Shown in pieces: positions 1 through 8,562 of a stretch of DNA of 64,000 nucleotides. The number at the start of each line of letters is the position of its first letter. The first letter of the stretch is position 1. The stretch spans positions 61,452 through 125,451 of the forward strand of contig NZ_MU078697.1 in the NCBI RefSeq assembly GCF_014078525.1, read 5' to 3'. The notes under the pieces are model-generated. The model was not told the origin of the DNA and searched no databases. It saw nothing but the letters and a program-made list of their open reading frames with translations. Both the position numbers and the translations under genes were made by a program. This DNA comes from Nitrosopumilus sp. b3. GTDB taxonomy: Archaea; Thermoproteota; Nitrososphaeria; Nitrososphaerales; Nitrosopumilaceae.

Positions 1-127
1 AGTGAATTTGTTCATCTGATTCGTTAAGACAAGTTGTACATTCAAATTTTATCGCTTGAAAACAAATCGAACATTTTTGTTTGATCTCTTGAAGAGTACC
101 ACACTTTCTACAGCAATCAATTCTCAT
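1..127 (-). CDS. Small zinc-ribbon protein (cut by window edge)
   Basis: The first 42 codons read MRIDCCRKCGTLQEIKQKC and run off the left edge, so the C-terminus is unseen. Cysteines at residues 5, 6, 9, then a CxxC at 19-22 and another at 30-33, give the spacing of a multi-knuckle zinc-binding protein. The ATG follows 10 bases after the stop of the small membrane-protein gene upstream (138-251), so the two are probably cotranscribed. Function is not recognised; zinc binding is inferred from the cysteine pairs only. Confidence 0.6.
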   Translation of the reverse strand, partial: MRIDCCRKCGTLQEIKQKCSICFQAIKFECTTCLNESDEQIH

Positions 128-137
128 TGTTTTCCAC

Positions 138-251
138 CTAAAGTATCACAGACAAAACAATTACAGAGATTGCTGTGATAGCATAGAAGGCATAATATGC
201 CTTTTTGTTTCGTGGTATCATTAATTTTGATTTTTGTTTATTTTGGATCAT
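138..251 (-). CDS. Very small single-span membrane protein, 37 aa
   Basis: The reading frame starts MIQNKQKSKLMIPRNKK and ends in a hydrophobic stretch (residues about 18-37), so it looks like a positively charged cytoplasmic head with one membrane span. A good Shine-Dalgarno sequence (GGAGG) lies 7 bases before the ATG, which supports translation. It precedes the zinc-ribbon gene at 1-127 with a short gap. No family recognised. Confidence 0.55.
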   Translation of the reverse strand: MIQNKQKSKLMIPRNKKAYYAFYAITAISVIVLSVIL

Positions 252-283
252 TGTATTTCCTCCTTTGAAAAAACAGCGAGACC

Positions 284-308
284 CCTGTGAAAAAACTCAC
301 AGGTTTTT
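284..308. promoter_or_regulatory. Inverted repeat with T-run upstream of a minus-strand operon
   Basis: CCTGTGA (284-290) pairs with TCACAGG (297-303) and is followed on the plus strand by five T. It sits about 35 bases upstream of the 251 start codon. It could be an operator for the minus-strand pair or a plus-strand terminator; no plus-strand gene is visible upstream of it, which favours an operator. Confidence 0.35.
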
Positions 309-444
309 ACTGGTCTAGGGTAATACTGTTCTCGCATGAAATAGATACAGTGTTTTTAACAATATACCTTGGTCAGCTAATCAGCTTACCAGTAATCTGC
401 TAAATTTACCATACTCTATGAACAGCATTTACCATACTATAATC

Positions 445-594
445 ATGAAAACAGAACAAATCTCAAACTGGGATAAAATGGTTCACGCCCCTTTCAAAAA
501 GGTCGTAAAATTTGATCTTCTCTGCATGGGTATTGGCGCAGTAATTGGAATGGGTGCAGGTGCCTATCTTGTTGCTAGCGGTTTAATCGGCTAG
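445..594 (+). CDS. Small Gly-rich membrane protein, 49 aa
   Basis: The protein begins MKTEQISNWDKMVHAPFKK and ends in a glycine-rich hydrophobic segment (about residues 27-49) consistent with one membrane span and a very short tail. Length and composition resemble small Sec61-gamma/SecE-like or other single-span subunits, but no diagnostic motif is present, so no name is given. The last 36 bases of the gene, with the downstream flank, are repeated at 62,619-62,660 (36 of 42 bases identical). Confidence 0.55.
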   Translation: MKTEQISNWDKMVHAPFKKVVKFDLLCMGIGAVIGMGAGAYLVASGLIG

Positions 595-600
595 CAACAA
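559..600 (+). repeat. 42-bp repeat, copy 1 (partner at 62,619-62,660)
   Basis: The 3' end of the small membrane-protein gene and a few bases after its stop match the segment at 62,619-62,660 at 36 of 42 positions without gaps. Both copies encode the peptide GAYLVASGL before a stop. Confidence 0.7.
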
Positions 601-636
601 ACTTATTTTTTATAATAATCAATAACGACAAGCATT

Positions 637-1605
637 ATGAAATTCCAAACAATAGAGGCATCATACACATCAAAAGAAGGTTGCAGACTAGTTTGGAAAG
701 GAGTAGATGAAGATGATACAGATGTTGTAATTTTAAATAAAAATGAATTAGAAAATCTAGTGGAGATTTTTAAAAAAAATTCTACTGGCGAGGTAGAGTT
801 AGAAGACCAAACAAGCATTATCAGAGTAAATTCAGATGTGACTCAGTTTATGCTAACAAATCATCCGTTGTTAGAAGTAAAGACCAATGAAATTCAAGAA
901 AAAGTGTTAGAGTATGCCAAAGTTCCTCACGAACCACAGTACGTATACATTGGAACAAAAGAATTCTATCCATCTGTTTGGATAAGAGATGATGGAAAAT
1001 CCCAGTCAGAGACAACCAAAAAAGATGCAAAAAAATCACTTATTGAAGCAATTCTATCATCAGAACCTGAAAAGATAAGACAAGATCTTTCACCCACTGA
1101 CATATTCAGAGTTTTTTCCACAAGACGCTCAACGAGGAAATTTGAAAAAACCAAAGTGGAAGATTGGAAGATTGACAAGATACTCTCAGCTGCTGATGTG
1201 GCACCAACAGCTGGAAACTTTCAAGGATTTCAAGTATACCTAGTTAAAAATAAAAAAACAAAAGAAGCACTTGTAGAGGCCGCAAATAAACAGCCATATG
1301 TTGATGCGCCAGTAGTGCTGGTCTTTTGTACAGAACCATCAAGAGTAAAGCTAAAGTTTCCCCCAGACATGTTAGAGAAATTTTCATTACAGGATGCAAC
1401 AATTGCAGCTGCATTTTCACTTCTTGCAGCATCAGGAGTAGGATTAAGCACAATATGGATTGGAATGTTTGATGAGGAAAAAGTAAAGCAGATTCTAGGT
1501 ACAGAATTAAGACCATCATCTATTTTGTGTATTGGCTATCCGGACAAGAAAAAGCCTCCAAAATCAAGAAGAAAGCTCAAAGATCTCATCAAAGTTATAG
1601 AATAA
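637..1605 (+). CDS. Nitroreductase-family protein with lineage-specific N-terminal domain
   Basis: Residues about 155-320 carry the FMN-dependent nitroreductase fold: the FMN-binding start RRSTRKF, the loop APTAGNFQGFQVY, the helix ASGVGLSTIWIGMF and the end CIGYPDKKKPPKSRR. These proteins reduce nitro groups, quinones or flavins using NAD(P)H. The first 150 residues show no family I recognise and make the protein longer than typical nitroreductases (about 170-220 aa). A TATA-like stretch (TTTTTTATAATAA) ends about 18 bases before the ATG and there is no clear ribosome site, so a nearly leaderless transcript is likely. The substrate cannot be told from the sequence. Confidence 0.85.
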   Translation: MKFQTIEASYTSKEGCRLVWKGVDEDDTDVVILNKNELENLVEIFKKNSTGEVELEDQTSIIRVNSDVTQFMLTNHPLLEVKTNEIQEKVLEYAKVPHEPQYVYIGTKEFYPSVWIRDDGKSQSETTKKDAKKSLIEAILSSEPEKIRQDLSPTDIFRVFSTRRSTRKFEKTKVEDWKIDKILSAADVAPTAGNFQGFQVYLVKNKKTKEALVEAANKQPYVDAPVVLVFCTEPSRVKLKFPPDMLEKFSLQDATIAAAFSLLAASGVGLSTIWIGMFDEEKVKQILGTELRPSSILCIGYPDKKKPPKSRRKLKDLIKVIE

Positions 1606-1647
1606 TTTTCTGTAATGATTTTTATCCAGTGTTGAGTAGCACTATCG

Positions 1648-2448
1648 ATGACGGATCTATTTGATGAAACTGCAAACTATGTATTGGATTTAGCAAGCCC
1701 TCAGAGAATGCAAATTTTATTCAAGTTATTAGAGAAAAATTCGACTCCCACCAGCTTGGCAAAAGAAATTGATGCTACAAAACAAGAGGTACATCGAAAT
1801 TTTACCAGACTAGAACAAAGCGGTTTGATAGAAAAGAAAACTGATGGAAAGTACACATTAACAACTTTTGGTAAAATAGTATGCACACAGGTTCCATCAC
1901 TAGTGTTTATTTCACAGAATAGAAAATATTTCGAGGATCATTATTTTGGAAACATCCCACACAAATTCCAAATGCGCTGCGGTCAACTTGCAAACGGTCA
2001 ATACATCAAGGGAATATCAAAGGTGCTTGAACAATGGAAAAATGTCTACAAAAATTCTAACGAATACATTTACGAAGTTTTATCTGAAGTTCCACTTGAT
2101 TTGATAGAACCTCTAGTAAAACAAGTCAAAAAAGGAGTGAAATTCAACTACATATTTTCAGAGTCAGCCGTAGTCCCTAAAGGACGAAAGGCATTACTGA
2201 AAAAACTCGGGTTTGACAAACTAGTTGAAAAGGGGTTAATTGAAAGAAAGATGGAAAAAAATGTTCAAACAGTCTTAATTCTAAATGAGAAAGAGGCATG
2301 CATTATGTTTCCCACACTTGATGGGGAATCAGATCTTACTGAGATGTTTTATTCAGATGACTTAATGTTTCATGAATGGTGCCTTGATTACTTTAGATAT
2401 TGCTGGTATGGCTCAGATATTTTTAAAGAAAGTAAGCTCAAAGAATAG
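1648..2448 (+). CDS. Winged-helix transcriptional regulator, FilR1-like
   Basis: Residues about 10-75 form an ArsR-type winged helix (ASPQRMQILFKLLEKNS, then a recognition helix near ATKQEVHRNFTRLEQSGLIEK). The remaining 190 residues match the general pattern of the DUF1724/FilR1 domain found in archaeal regulators (conserved aromatic, acidic C-terminal part with IFSESAVVP and MFYSDDLMFHEWCLDYF). Such proteins act as small-signal-responsive transcription factors; the effector is unknown. It is read in the same direction as the nitroreductase 42 bases upstream and may be cotranscribed. Confidence 0.8.
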   Translation: MTDLFDETANYVLDLASPQRMQILFKLLEKNSTPTSLAKEIDATKQEVHRNFTRLEQSGLIEKKTDGKYTLTTFGKIVCTQVPSLVFISQNRKYFEDHYFGNIPHKFQMRCGQLANGQYIKGISKVLEQWKNVYKNSNEYIYEVLSEVPLDLIEPLVKQVKKGVKFNYIFSESAVVPKGRKALLKKLGFDKLVEKGLIERKMEKNVQTVLILNEKEACIMFPTLDGESDLTEMFYSDDLMFHEWCLDYFRYCWYGSDIFKESKLKE

Positions 2449-2487
2449 TTGTTTATCTTTTTATTTCGTTAATTTTCAAGAAATTCT

Positions 2488-2604
2488 ATGAATGGAACGA
2501 GTTGTGATAATTGCTTTACAGGTTATCGTCCTGGACAGTTGATATCTTGCGAGAAATGCGGTTCAGAATTTTGTGATACATGTATTAAAAATCACAAACA
2601 TTGA
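2488..2604 (+). CDS. Small zinc-finger protein, 38 aa
   Basis: The frame contains C6xxC9, C21xxC24, C29xxC32 and His at 36 and 38, a cross-brace-like set of zinc ligands. It ends 21 bases before the stop of the convergent helicase gene. Many such mini zinc proteins occur in this window. No function is assigned. Confidence 0.55.
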   Translation: MNGTSCDNCFTGYRPGQLISCEKCGSEFCDTCIKNHKH

Positions 2605-2625
2605 GAATTATTTTAGAAATTATAA

Positions 2626-5271
2626 TTAGTTAAAAACTGAAAAAAACTCTTTTGCCCTATCTTTTGACAAATCTTTATTTTTTGTGACACAATAGTTTGT
2701 CGTAAAAGTACATTTCGGGCATCCACCCCAACTTTCACCCTGTGCAACCAATTTCTTCTGTTTAGGATCTACCGGACAGTCACAATCGCAAAGTAGTGAA
2801 TAACAAGTCTTGAGAATTTTTTCAAAATCATCATAAATTATTTTACTGCATCCATTGAATCCATCTGAAGAATTATCATAAAGATAGATTATCCCATTTT
2901 CATAGTATGCATCAATATCATTTGATTCAGATTTTGTGATAATTTTTGCAGCATTGATAAACACATGGGTTATAGTATGAATGGCAGAGTCTGCTGCAAT
3001 CTGGCTTTTTGATTCAGACTTTGTTTTTGAAATAAACTCTGAAGGAACAATGATACTTACAGAGGAATGTTTTGACTTCCAATTAAAATTCCGCCACGAT
3101 GAAATGTTTGTTCCATTATGAGTTTCAAAGTTTTCAGATGACTCGTTATAATTCCCTTTAAGATATCCAGTAATGGTTCTGCTCAACTCAATTATACCAT
3201 ATCGCAATGAAAGTTTTTTTGATTTTACAATAACGTCTCTATGTATTGCATTTCTCTCAGAGGTCTGAAGAATGGAAGTTCTCACAATTGGGATTGTTCT
3301 TTTTTGTTTTTCATAAGATCTCTTCAGATATGCTCTTGCACCATTGTGTGATTTTATCAAAGAAGTTACTTCATAGTTTTGTTTGTTAAAGTGATAAATT
3401 GCATGTTGATGAAGTTGATAATACCCAACAGGTACACCACGAGTTCCAATTTTTTTAGAATTATAGTAAATTGCAATCTCACCTGAAGTTCCTCTAAGAT
3501 TTACGCTATTTGCAAAATCAAAAAATTGTGATTTATCAGACTCTGTGGATGCCTCCTGTTCAATCTCAATTGATTCTGTGTGCTTATCAGAAATTATTGG
3601 ATTTTTCTTGTTTATTGGAATAACATGGTTTTGAGACAGATAGTCATCAATATGACGCGCAAAGTAATGACATGCAGCATCATCAGGATCAAAGACACAG
3701 ATGGCGTATGATTTTTGACCCATACGACCAGCACGACCGATTCGTTGCACAAAAGAATCATACTCATTTTTGAAAGCAGAGATTACAACATCAACATGGC
3801 CAATATCAATTCCAAGTTCTAATGTAGGTGTACAAGATAATGCATCTAATTCCCCTGCTTTCATTTGAGACTCGTATAATTTTCTATTATTTTGATCAAG
3901 GCCACCCCTATGAATTTGAATTCGGATACCATCATTTGCATCCTCTACATTTGATGCAAGGAATTCTGAATCATTGTGTGAATTGCTAAAGATTAATTGT
4001 GTAGAATTATTTTTGTAGCAAATTGATGCCAACATCTCCATAGTAGTTCTCTGCCCAAATTTTCTAGGCATAATGAAAAACATGTGCATGTTGTGCTTTC
4101 GTCGAATCTTGCTTTTAATGAAAGAAAACGAAGTCTCTGGCAAATCAAACATGTTTGAAAAAAATTCTTTAGAGTTATCCAAAGTAGCTGAAGAACCAAT
4201 GAATTGTACTTTTCCCATGTACCGCTTCATTCTTTTTAATACATGATAGACATTTGATCCATGAAAGCTAGTGTAAGAGTGAGCCTCATCCATCACAATA
4301 ATTTTTGCATTTTTGAATAATTCATTCCATTTTTTGTCTTGCAAGATAAGATGATAATTAATAAAATCAAAGTTTGTTGCGATGATTAGAGATTTTTTAC
4401 TGGCATCTGAAATTATCATGTCTTTGTATTCAGAACTTTGACCTCCATGGATAGAATAAACGGCAACCTTACTTTTCAAGCCGCACCTATCAATCAGATT
4501 CGATATCTTAGATACTTGATCATCAATTAGTGCATTAAGTGGATATACAAATAATGCAAATACACCTGGCTGCTCCTCTTGAGAAATCTTTTGTAGTATA
4601 GGAATAGAAAATGCCTCAGTCTTTCCAGAACCAGTGGGTGCAGAAATTATTGAATTTTTCCCCTCTAGGATGGATCTAATTGATTCTTCTTGAAATGGAA
4701 GCAATCCCGAAAAACCGTATTTCTCTATTCCTTTGAGAATATTTTCAGACAATATGTCTTTCAGACTATCTATGGGAATCTTTTCTGGATCAGGTGCAAC
4801 CATATTCTCATAATGAATAATTCCCAATGATTCTTCTTTATGACCTTGAATTATTTCTCGAACTATTCCATCGTTATCTACAAGAGATTGTGGAATTTGA
4901 CTAACATCAAATAAGATTTCTGCAGGCAGCGGTATTTTGGGCTCTGGTTTTTTTTCATTCTGTTTAGTGTATTTTTTTATTTCATCAGGATAGTAAGGTT
5001 CTGAGAGTGTGGGGCCATCACATCTATGTGGCTCATCTGTTTGCGAATCAATTGGAATAAATTTTCCACTATCTGATTTGAACTCTTCATCCCAATAGAT
5101 TTGAGCTCCACATCCTTTTGAACATGATTTTGTATTTCCAGAATAATTTACTCCATAAGTCGGTCTTTTAGGAATAACTTTTTCAGGATTGCATTTAGGA
5201 CAAATCCATGGTCCTCCAACATCTTCAAAATTTTGGGATAGTTTAGTATCACAATTAGAACAGAACTTCAT
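2626..5271 (-). CDS. DEAD/DEAH-box helicase with DUF1998-type C-terminus (MrfA/Hrq1-like)
   Basis: A superfamily 2 helicase of 881 residues. It opens with a zinc knuckle (CSNC ... CPKC) and a second cysteine module (CSKGCGAQIYWDE ... HRC). The helicase core follows: Q-like motif LLPFQEESI, Walker A SAPTGSGKTEAF, DEAH box VMDEAHSY, motif III GSSATL, and motif VI QRIGRAGRMG. The end carries a cysteine cluster, CDCDCP then GGCPKC, typical of the DUF1998 zinc-binding region of MrfA/Hrq1-like helicases, which unwind DNA 3' to 5' and act in repair of damaged or crosslinked DNA. DUF1998 helicases also occur in the DISARM defence system (DrmA), but no DISARM methylase or DrmB/C is adjacent. The gene stands alone. 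Confidence 0.85.
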   Translation of the reverse strand: MKFCSNCDTKLSQNFEDVGGPWICPKCNPEKVIPKRPTYGVNYSGNTKSCSKGCGAQIYWDEEFKSDSGKFIPIDSQTDEPHRCDGPTLSEPYYPDEIKKYTKQNEKKPEPKIPLPAEILFDVSQIPQSLVDNDGIVREIIQGHKEESLGIIHYENMVAPDPEKIPIDSLKDILSENILKGIEKYGFSGLLPFQEESIRSILEGKNSIISAPTGSGKTEAFSIPILQKISQEEQPGVFALFVYPLNALIDDQVSKISNLIDRCGLKSKVAVYSIHGGQSSEYKDMIISDASKKSLIIATNFDFINYHLILQDKKWNELFKNAKIIVMDEAHSYTSFHGSNVYHVLKRMKRYMGKVQFIGSSATLDNSKEFFSNMFDLPETSFSFIKSKIRRKHNMHMFFIMPRKFGQRTTMEMLASICYKNNSTQLIFSNSHNDSEFLASNVEDANDGIRIQIHRGGLDQNNRKLYESQMKAGELDALSCTPTLELGIDIGHVDVVISAFKNEYDSFVQRIGRAGRMGQKSYAICVFDPDDAACHYFARHIDDYLSQNHVIPINKKNPIISDKHTESIEIEQEASTESDKSQFFDFANSVNLRGTSGEIAIYYNSKKIGTRGVPVGYYQLHQHAIYHFNKQNYEVTSLIKSHNGARAYLKRSYEKQKRTIPIVRTSILQTSERNAIHRDVIVKSKKLSLRYGIIELSRTITGYLKGNYNESSENFETHNGTNISSWRNFNWKSKHSSVSIIVPSEFISKTKSESKSQIAADSAIHTITHVFINAAKIITKSESNDIDAYYENGIIYLYDNSSDGFNGCSKIIYDDFEKILKTCYSLLCDCDCPVDPKQKKLVAQGESWGGCPKCTFTTNYCVTKNKDLSKDRAKEFFSVFN

Positions 5272-5388
5272 GAATAAGATTTTGAATAATTTACCATTAA
5301 TGAATATATGATTAATTTGATGTTTACATCAGATCAATTATCATTTAATTTTTTACAAATTCTAATCAAGGTATTTTAAAAAAATAGT

Positions 5389-5787
5389 TTAAGATTTGGT
5401 TTTTGTATCAACCTTTACAGTATCTCCCAGTGAGATCTTGTCAATTAGTGAAATTAACTTGTTTGTATCAAATGGTTTTTGAATTATAGCTGAAGGTTTT
5501 GATTCAAAGAGGTCCTTGCTACATTCATGATCAGGACTACCAGTAATAATAATCACTTTGGCTTCAGAATTAATTTTACGAATTCCTTGAAGCCCATATA
5601 GGCCATCAAATTCAGGCATCCAATAATCCATCATTACGATATCAGGGGAATGTTTTCGATAAAGTTCAACTGCTTCTTTTCCATCATATCCCAATGCGAG
5701 AACCTCAATTGAGCGTAGATTAAGAAGATCCGACATTATTTCTGCAGTCTCTGGATCATCATCAATTATCAATACCGTAGGTTTCAT
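5389..5787 (-). CDS. Single-domain response regulator (CheY-like)
   Basis: A stand-alone receiver domain of 132 residues. Acidic pocket D9-D11, phospho-acceptor D54 in VMMDYWMPEFDG, conserved Thr in IIITGS, and Lys in QKPFD are all present, so phosphorylation by a histidine kinase is expected. No output domain is attached. An in-frame upstream ATG at 5832 would add 15 residues, but the MKPTVLIIDDD start fits the family better. No kinase gene is nearby. Confidence 0.85.
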   Translation of the reverse strand: MKPTVLIIDDDPETAEIMSDLLNLRSIEVLALGYDGKEAVELYRKHSPDIVMMDYWMPEFDGLYGLQGIRKINSEAKVIIITGSPDHECSKDLFESKPSAIIQKPFDTNKLISLIDKISLGDTVKVDTKTKS

Positions 5788-6100
5788 GAATGCTCTAAGG
5801 GTTAAGGGGTTATGAAAAGAAGTTTGAATCAAATAAACAAGCTGTAATATAGATAAAAAATTACTGATTTAGATTTTGGTTTTCAGGGTATTTGGGTTGC
5901 CATATCCAAAATAGACTACCCAGCAATTAGAGTAAAATTTTCTGGATCATTTGTCAACGAATATTTAGATTTGAAATTAACTACTTTTTTAAAAATACAA
6001 TTTAATGATAAAAGAATTCTTCGGATTTATTTGGGATTTGGTTACAGGTAACTAATCAGAGATTCTTTTTATTTTTTTATTAAAAACAGATTTAGAAAAA

Positions 6101-6367
6101 TTAAACTAGAATCTGTTTCTCAAGATTGTCCAAAGCCCAGTTTATCAGAGTACTTTTTTGATGAGCCCACCTATAATGTGAAGAAGCGTGTTTTTTATTC
6201 ACAGATGGTTCTGGATATGAACAGAATTGGCAGGATTCTGTGGTATCAGTAAGATGCTCAATAATCTCCTCTCTATGACCAGAAAGATGGATTAGCCAAG
6301 AAGTCCTATTTGCGGTAATTTGTTTTCCATTATCACAGTAAGGACATATGCTTGCAATAAATGCCAT
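6101..6367 (-). CDS. Two-finger C2H2-like zinc protein, 88 aa
   Basis: Two zinc-finger-like units are visible: CPYC (8-11) with HLSGH (27-31), and CQFC (46-49) with two later histidines (H66 and H70 region). This spacing suggests nucleic acid or protein binding. Stands alone between two intergenic regions. The upstream 268 bases (5833-6100) contain no gene that I can support. Confidence 0.6.
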   Translation of the reverse strand: MAFIASICPYCDNGKQITANRTSWLIHLSGHREEIIEHLTDTTESCQFCSYPEPSVNKKHASSHYRWAHQKSTLINWALDNLEKQILV

Positions 6368-6498
6368 TTTAGTTCAGAGGTAATTAGAAACTTGAAAATA
6401 ATAAGCAAAGAGATAGTTGATAGTATTCAGAGTTAAATCAATTTAAATTTAGTTTAATTATTCATTAGAATCTAATCGTCTAAGAAGGTGAAAATAGT

Positions 6499-6636
6499 AT
6501 GATTGAAACATTTACAACATTTCTACACAATCTAGAATTTGGAATGTATGATGCAATTATCAAAATCAATGAAAAAATTCATGGTTTGAACAAGTTCCAA
6601 AAATTTAGCACAGAAATTCTTAAGACATACAAATAA
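6499..6636 (+). CDS. Small hypothetical protein, 45 aa
   Basis: Starts MIETFTTFLHNLEFGMYDA and is predicted mostly helical with a Lys-rich end. It is followed 5 bases later by the next small gene, suggesting a two-gene transcript that ends at the hairpin near 6820. An AAGGTG motif lies 11 bases before the ATG and could act as a ribosome site. Not recognised. Confidence 0.5.
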   Translation: MIETFTTFLHNLEFGMYDAIIKINEKIHGLNKFQKFSTEILKTYK

Positions 6637-6641
6637 TCAAA

Positions 6642-6812
6642 ATGTCTAAAGCAATGAAGGTAGAAATAGTACAGTCTGAGAGCAAATCAGAACTTGATAG
6701 CTTGATTAATTCATGTATTCAAGATCGAGATGTCGAAGACATAAAGCTGACCGCTGTTTTATTGTCTGATAATAAAGTTCAGTATACAGCACTCATAATG
6801 CTGAAAAGCTAA
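6642..6812 (+). CDS. Small alpha/beta protein, possibly Cse60-like, 56 aa
   Basis: Begins MSKAMKVEIVQSESKSELDSLINSC by pattern; the order beta-strand, helix, then two strands (VEDIKLTAVL, YTALIML) resembles the small Cse60/DUF family in which a KV-strand is followed by a helix and an IKF-like strand. The similarity is weak and is inference only. Ends 8 bases before a strong terminator hairpin. Confidence 0.5.
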   Translation: MSKAMKVEIVQSESKSELDSLINSCIQDRDVEDIKLTAVLLSDNKVQYTALIMLKS

Positions 6813-6819
6813 AGAATAT

Positions 6820-6850
6820 TTGCACAATTTTTGTGCAATTTTTCTTTTTT
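6820..6850 (+). terminator. Hairpin and T-run after two small genes
   Basis: TTGCACAA (6820-6827) and TTGTGCAA (6831-6838) form a perfect 8-bp stem with a 3-base loop, followed by a T-rich tract. The position 8 bases after the 6642-6812 stop codon fits a transcription terminator. Confidence 0.7.
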
Positions 6851-7048
6851 ACAAATTTTTAACTAGATATTTTTTTCATCAAGACCGCAATTAATGCATC
6901 GTCTAGCATCTAAGATTAAGAAATATGCAAAATTATGAACAAATCCTTTCTTACAATCCATAAAAAAGCAGTGAATGATTAACGGATTAAGTATTGTGTG
7001 AAAATTAGTATCGATCTAGAGTTGATTTTTTTATTTTTTTAAAAATTC

Positions 7049-8002
7049 TTACGAATGACTAGCCTTCAATCCTTTGTATCGATTTCTAATAGTTACCTCT
7101 GTTACACCTGCAGCTTCGGCAATATCTCTTTGAGTGACAGATGCACCATTATGTACACATGACAAGTATAAGGCAGATGCTGCAAGACCCATTGGATCTT
7201 TTCCTGCGGATTCTTCACGCTCTTGTGCTTCCTTGAGCACTTTGATTGCATATCGTTTTGTTTTTTCTGTAATGTCGAGCTTACTTGAAATTCGAGCAAT
7301 ACATTGAACAGAATCAACAACTGGCATCTTTAGTTCTAATTCATAGTGTAACAGTCTATAACATCTTGCAATATCTTTTCTTTTTACATTTGCCGCATCT
7401 GCAACATCTTTTAGAGTTCTAGGTGTTGCAGTGTCTCTGCATGCAGCATAAAGTGATGCTGCAATCATTGCAGAAATTGATCTTCCTCGAACAAGTTTTT
7501 TCTCCAAAGCTTTTCTGTAAATGTAAGCTGCTTTTTCAAGAACATTTGCAGAAATTGCAATCTTGTCTTTTAATCTAGTTAATTCACCAAGTGCTTGCCT
7601 CAAGTTTCTATCAACAGGTTCATGAACTTGACTTCTGTTATCCCAAGTTCTAAGTCTCTCAATGGTACTCTTCATTGATGTTGAAAGTGGTTTTCCTGAT
7701 GCATCCTTGTTTAATGGATTGATAACTGTAGATAATCCCATATCATGCATTAGAAGTGATGAGGGAGCTCCAGTTCTTGCAGGATCTGCACCACCATCTT
7801 TTTGGAACGATCTCCATTCAGGACCAGATTCCTGGGTTTTTTCAGATACCACATAACCACACTTTGAGCAAAATTGTTCACCGGTAGTATCATCAGTTAG
7901 CATGGAATTTTTTCCACAACGCATGCAACTAGAATTTTGATTTGAAGTTACCAAACAAACCCACCTGTTTTTCCACCTATGTGAATCATGTAGAGTTACC
8001 AC
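7049..8002 (-). CDS. tfb: Transcription initiation factor TFB (TFIIB homologue)
   Basis: The N-terminus has the TFIIB zinc ribbon (CMRCGKN ... CSKCGYV) and B-reader region (GPEWRSF), followed by two cyclin-like repeats (about residues 110-200 and 205-300), the first with RGRSISAMIAASLYAACRD and the second with GLAASALYLSCV and the TQRDIAEAAGVTEVTIRNRYK recognition helix. It binds TBP-DNA at BRE/TATA and recruits RNA polymerase. The ATG at 8002 is about 25 bases from a TTTAAATTA box, which fits a leaderless start; an in-frame TTG at 7954 giving MVTSNQNSS is a good alternative. Thaumarchaea usually have several TFB copies. Confidence 0.95.
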   Translation of the reverse strand: MVTLHDSHRWKNRWVCLVTSNQNSSCMRCGKNSMLTDDTTGEQFCSKCGYVVSEKTQESGPEWRSFQKDGGADPARTGAPSSLLMHDMGLSTVINPLNKDASGKPLSTSMKSTIERLRTWDNRSQVHEPVDRNLRQALGELTRLKDKIAISANVLEKAAYIYRKALEKKLVRGRSISAMIAASLYAACRDTATPRTLKDVADAANVKRKDIARCYRLLHYELELKMPVVDSVQCIARISSKLDITEKTKRYAIKVLKEAQEREESAGKDPMGLAASALYLSCVHNGASVTQRDIAEAAGVTEVTIRNRYKGLKASHS

Positions 8003-8036
8003 TACACGCTAATTTAAACCGAGTATGATCCAGCAT

Positions 8037-8459
8037 TTATGAATAATATTCCTTAAATCCCTTATCAGTAGGGAGTAATTCGGTTTTGAGCCCAAACAAA
8101 CCTTGTTTTTGATGTACTTTTAGCATTCCATCTTTTTCCAAGGATTCCAAGATGGATTCAAGTTCTTGATTATTAATTCCAGTATTTTTTTGAATTTTTT
8201 CAAAGTATTTTGTACCGCGGTTTAGTTCCCCCAAAACCAGCATGGATTTTGTTTGAGGTTTGGAGGATTCCATTTTTGGTTCAGAATAGCCCATGGAGGG
8301 TTTTTGCGAGTCATCAAATCCTGAAGTATATTGATTTTCTTGGATTGTCTTAGGTTTCATCCCAATTCCTCTTTTTGCCAATAATCTAGGAATTATTCTT
8401 GATAGCGGAATTGCTAGGAAAATCACTAGATAAATCCAGGAAAAATTAGGATCTGCCAT
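8037..8459 (-). CDS. Membrane-anchored winged-helix-like protein, 140 aa
   Basis: From MADPNFSWIYLVIFLAIPL the protein has one N-terminal membrane span (residues about 7-24), a polar linker, then about 70 residues that look like a winged helix (GELNRGTKYFEKIQKNTGI, SILESLEKDGMLKV, LTDKGFKEYYS-type end). An upstream in-frame ATG at 8510 is less likely. Cytoplasmic wHTH on a membrane anchor suggests a membrane-linked regulator; target unknown. Divergent from the SPFH gene. Confidence 0.6.
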   Translation of the reverse strand: MADPNFSWIYLVIFLAIPLSRIIPRLLAKRGIGMKPKTIQENQYTSGFDDSQKPSMGYSEPKMESSKPQTKSMLVLGELNRGTKYFEKIQKNTGINNQELESILESLEKDGMLKVHQKQGLFGLKTELLPTDKGFKEYYS

Positions 8460-8562
8460 ACACCATAATACGTCTGGATGTCTTAAATTTGTTGAGAACT
8501 CTAGTGTCAAGATTTTATCTTAATATGATTGGTATAATAGTAGCTAAAGCATACTAGATTCA

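Noticed and set aside
2626..5271. Part of a DISARM defence island
   Set aside because: Only the DUF1998 helicase is present; no DrmB, DrmC or methylase lies beside it.
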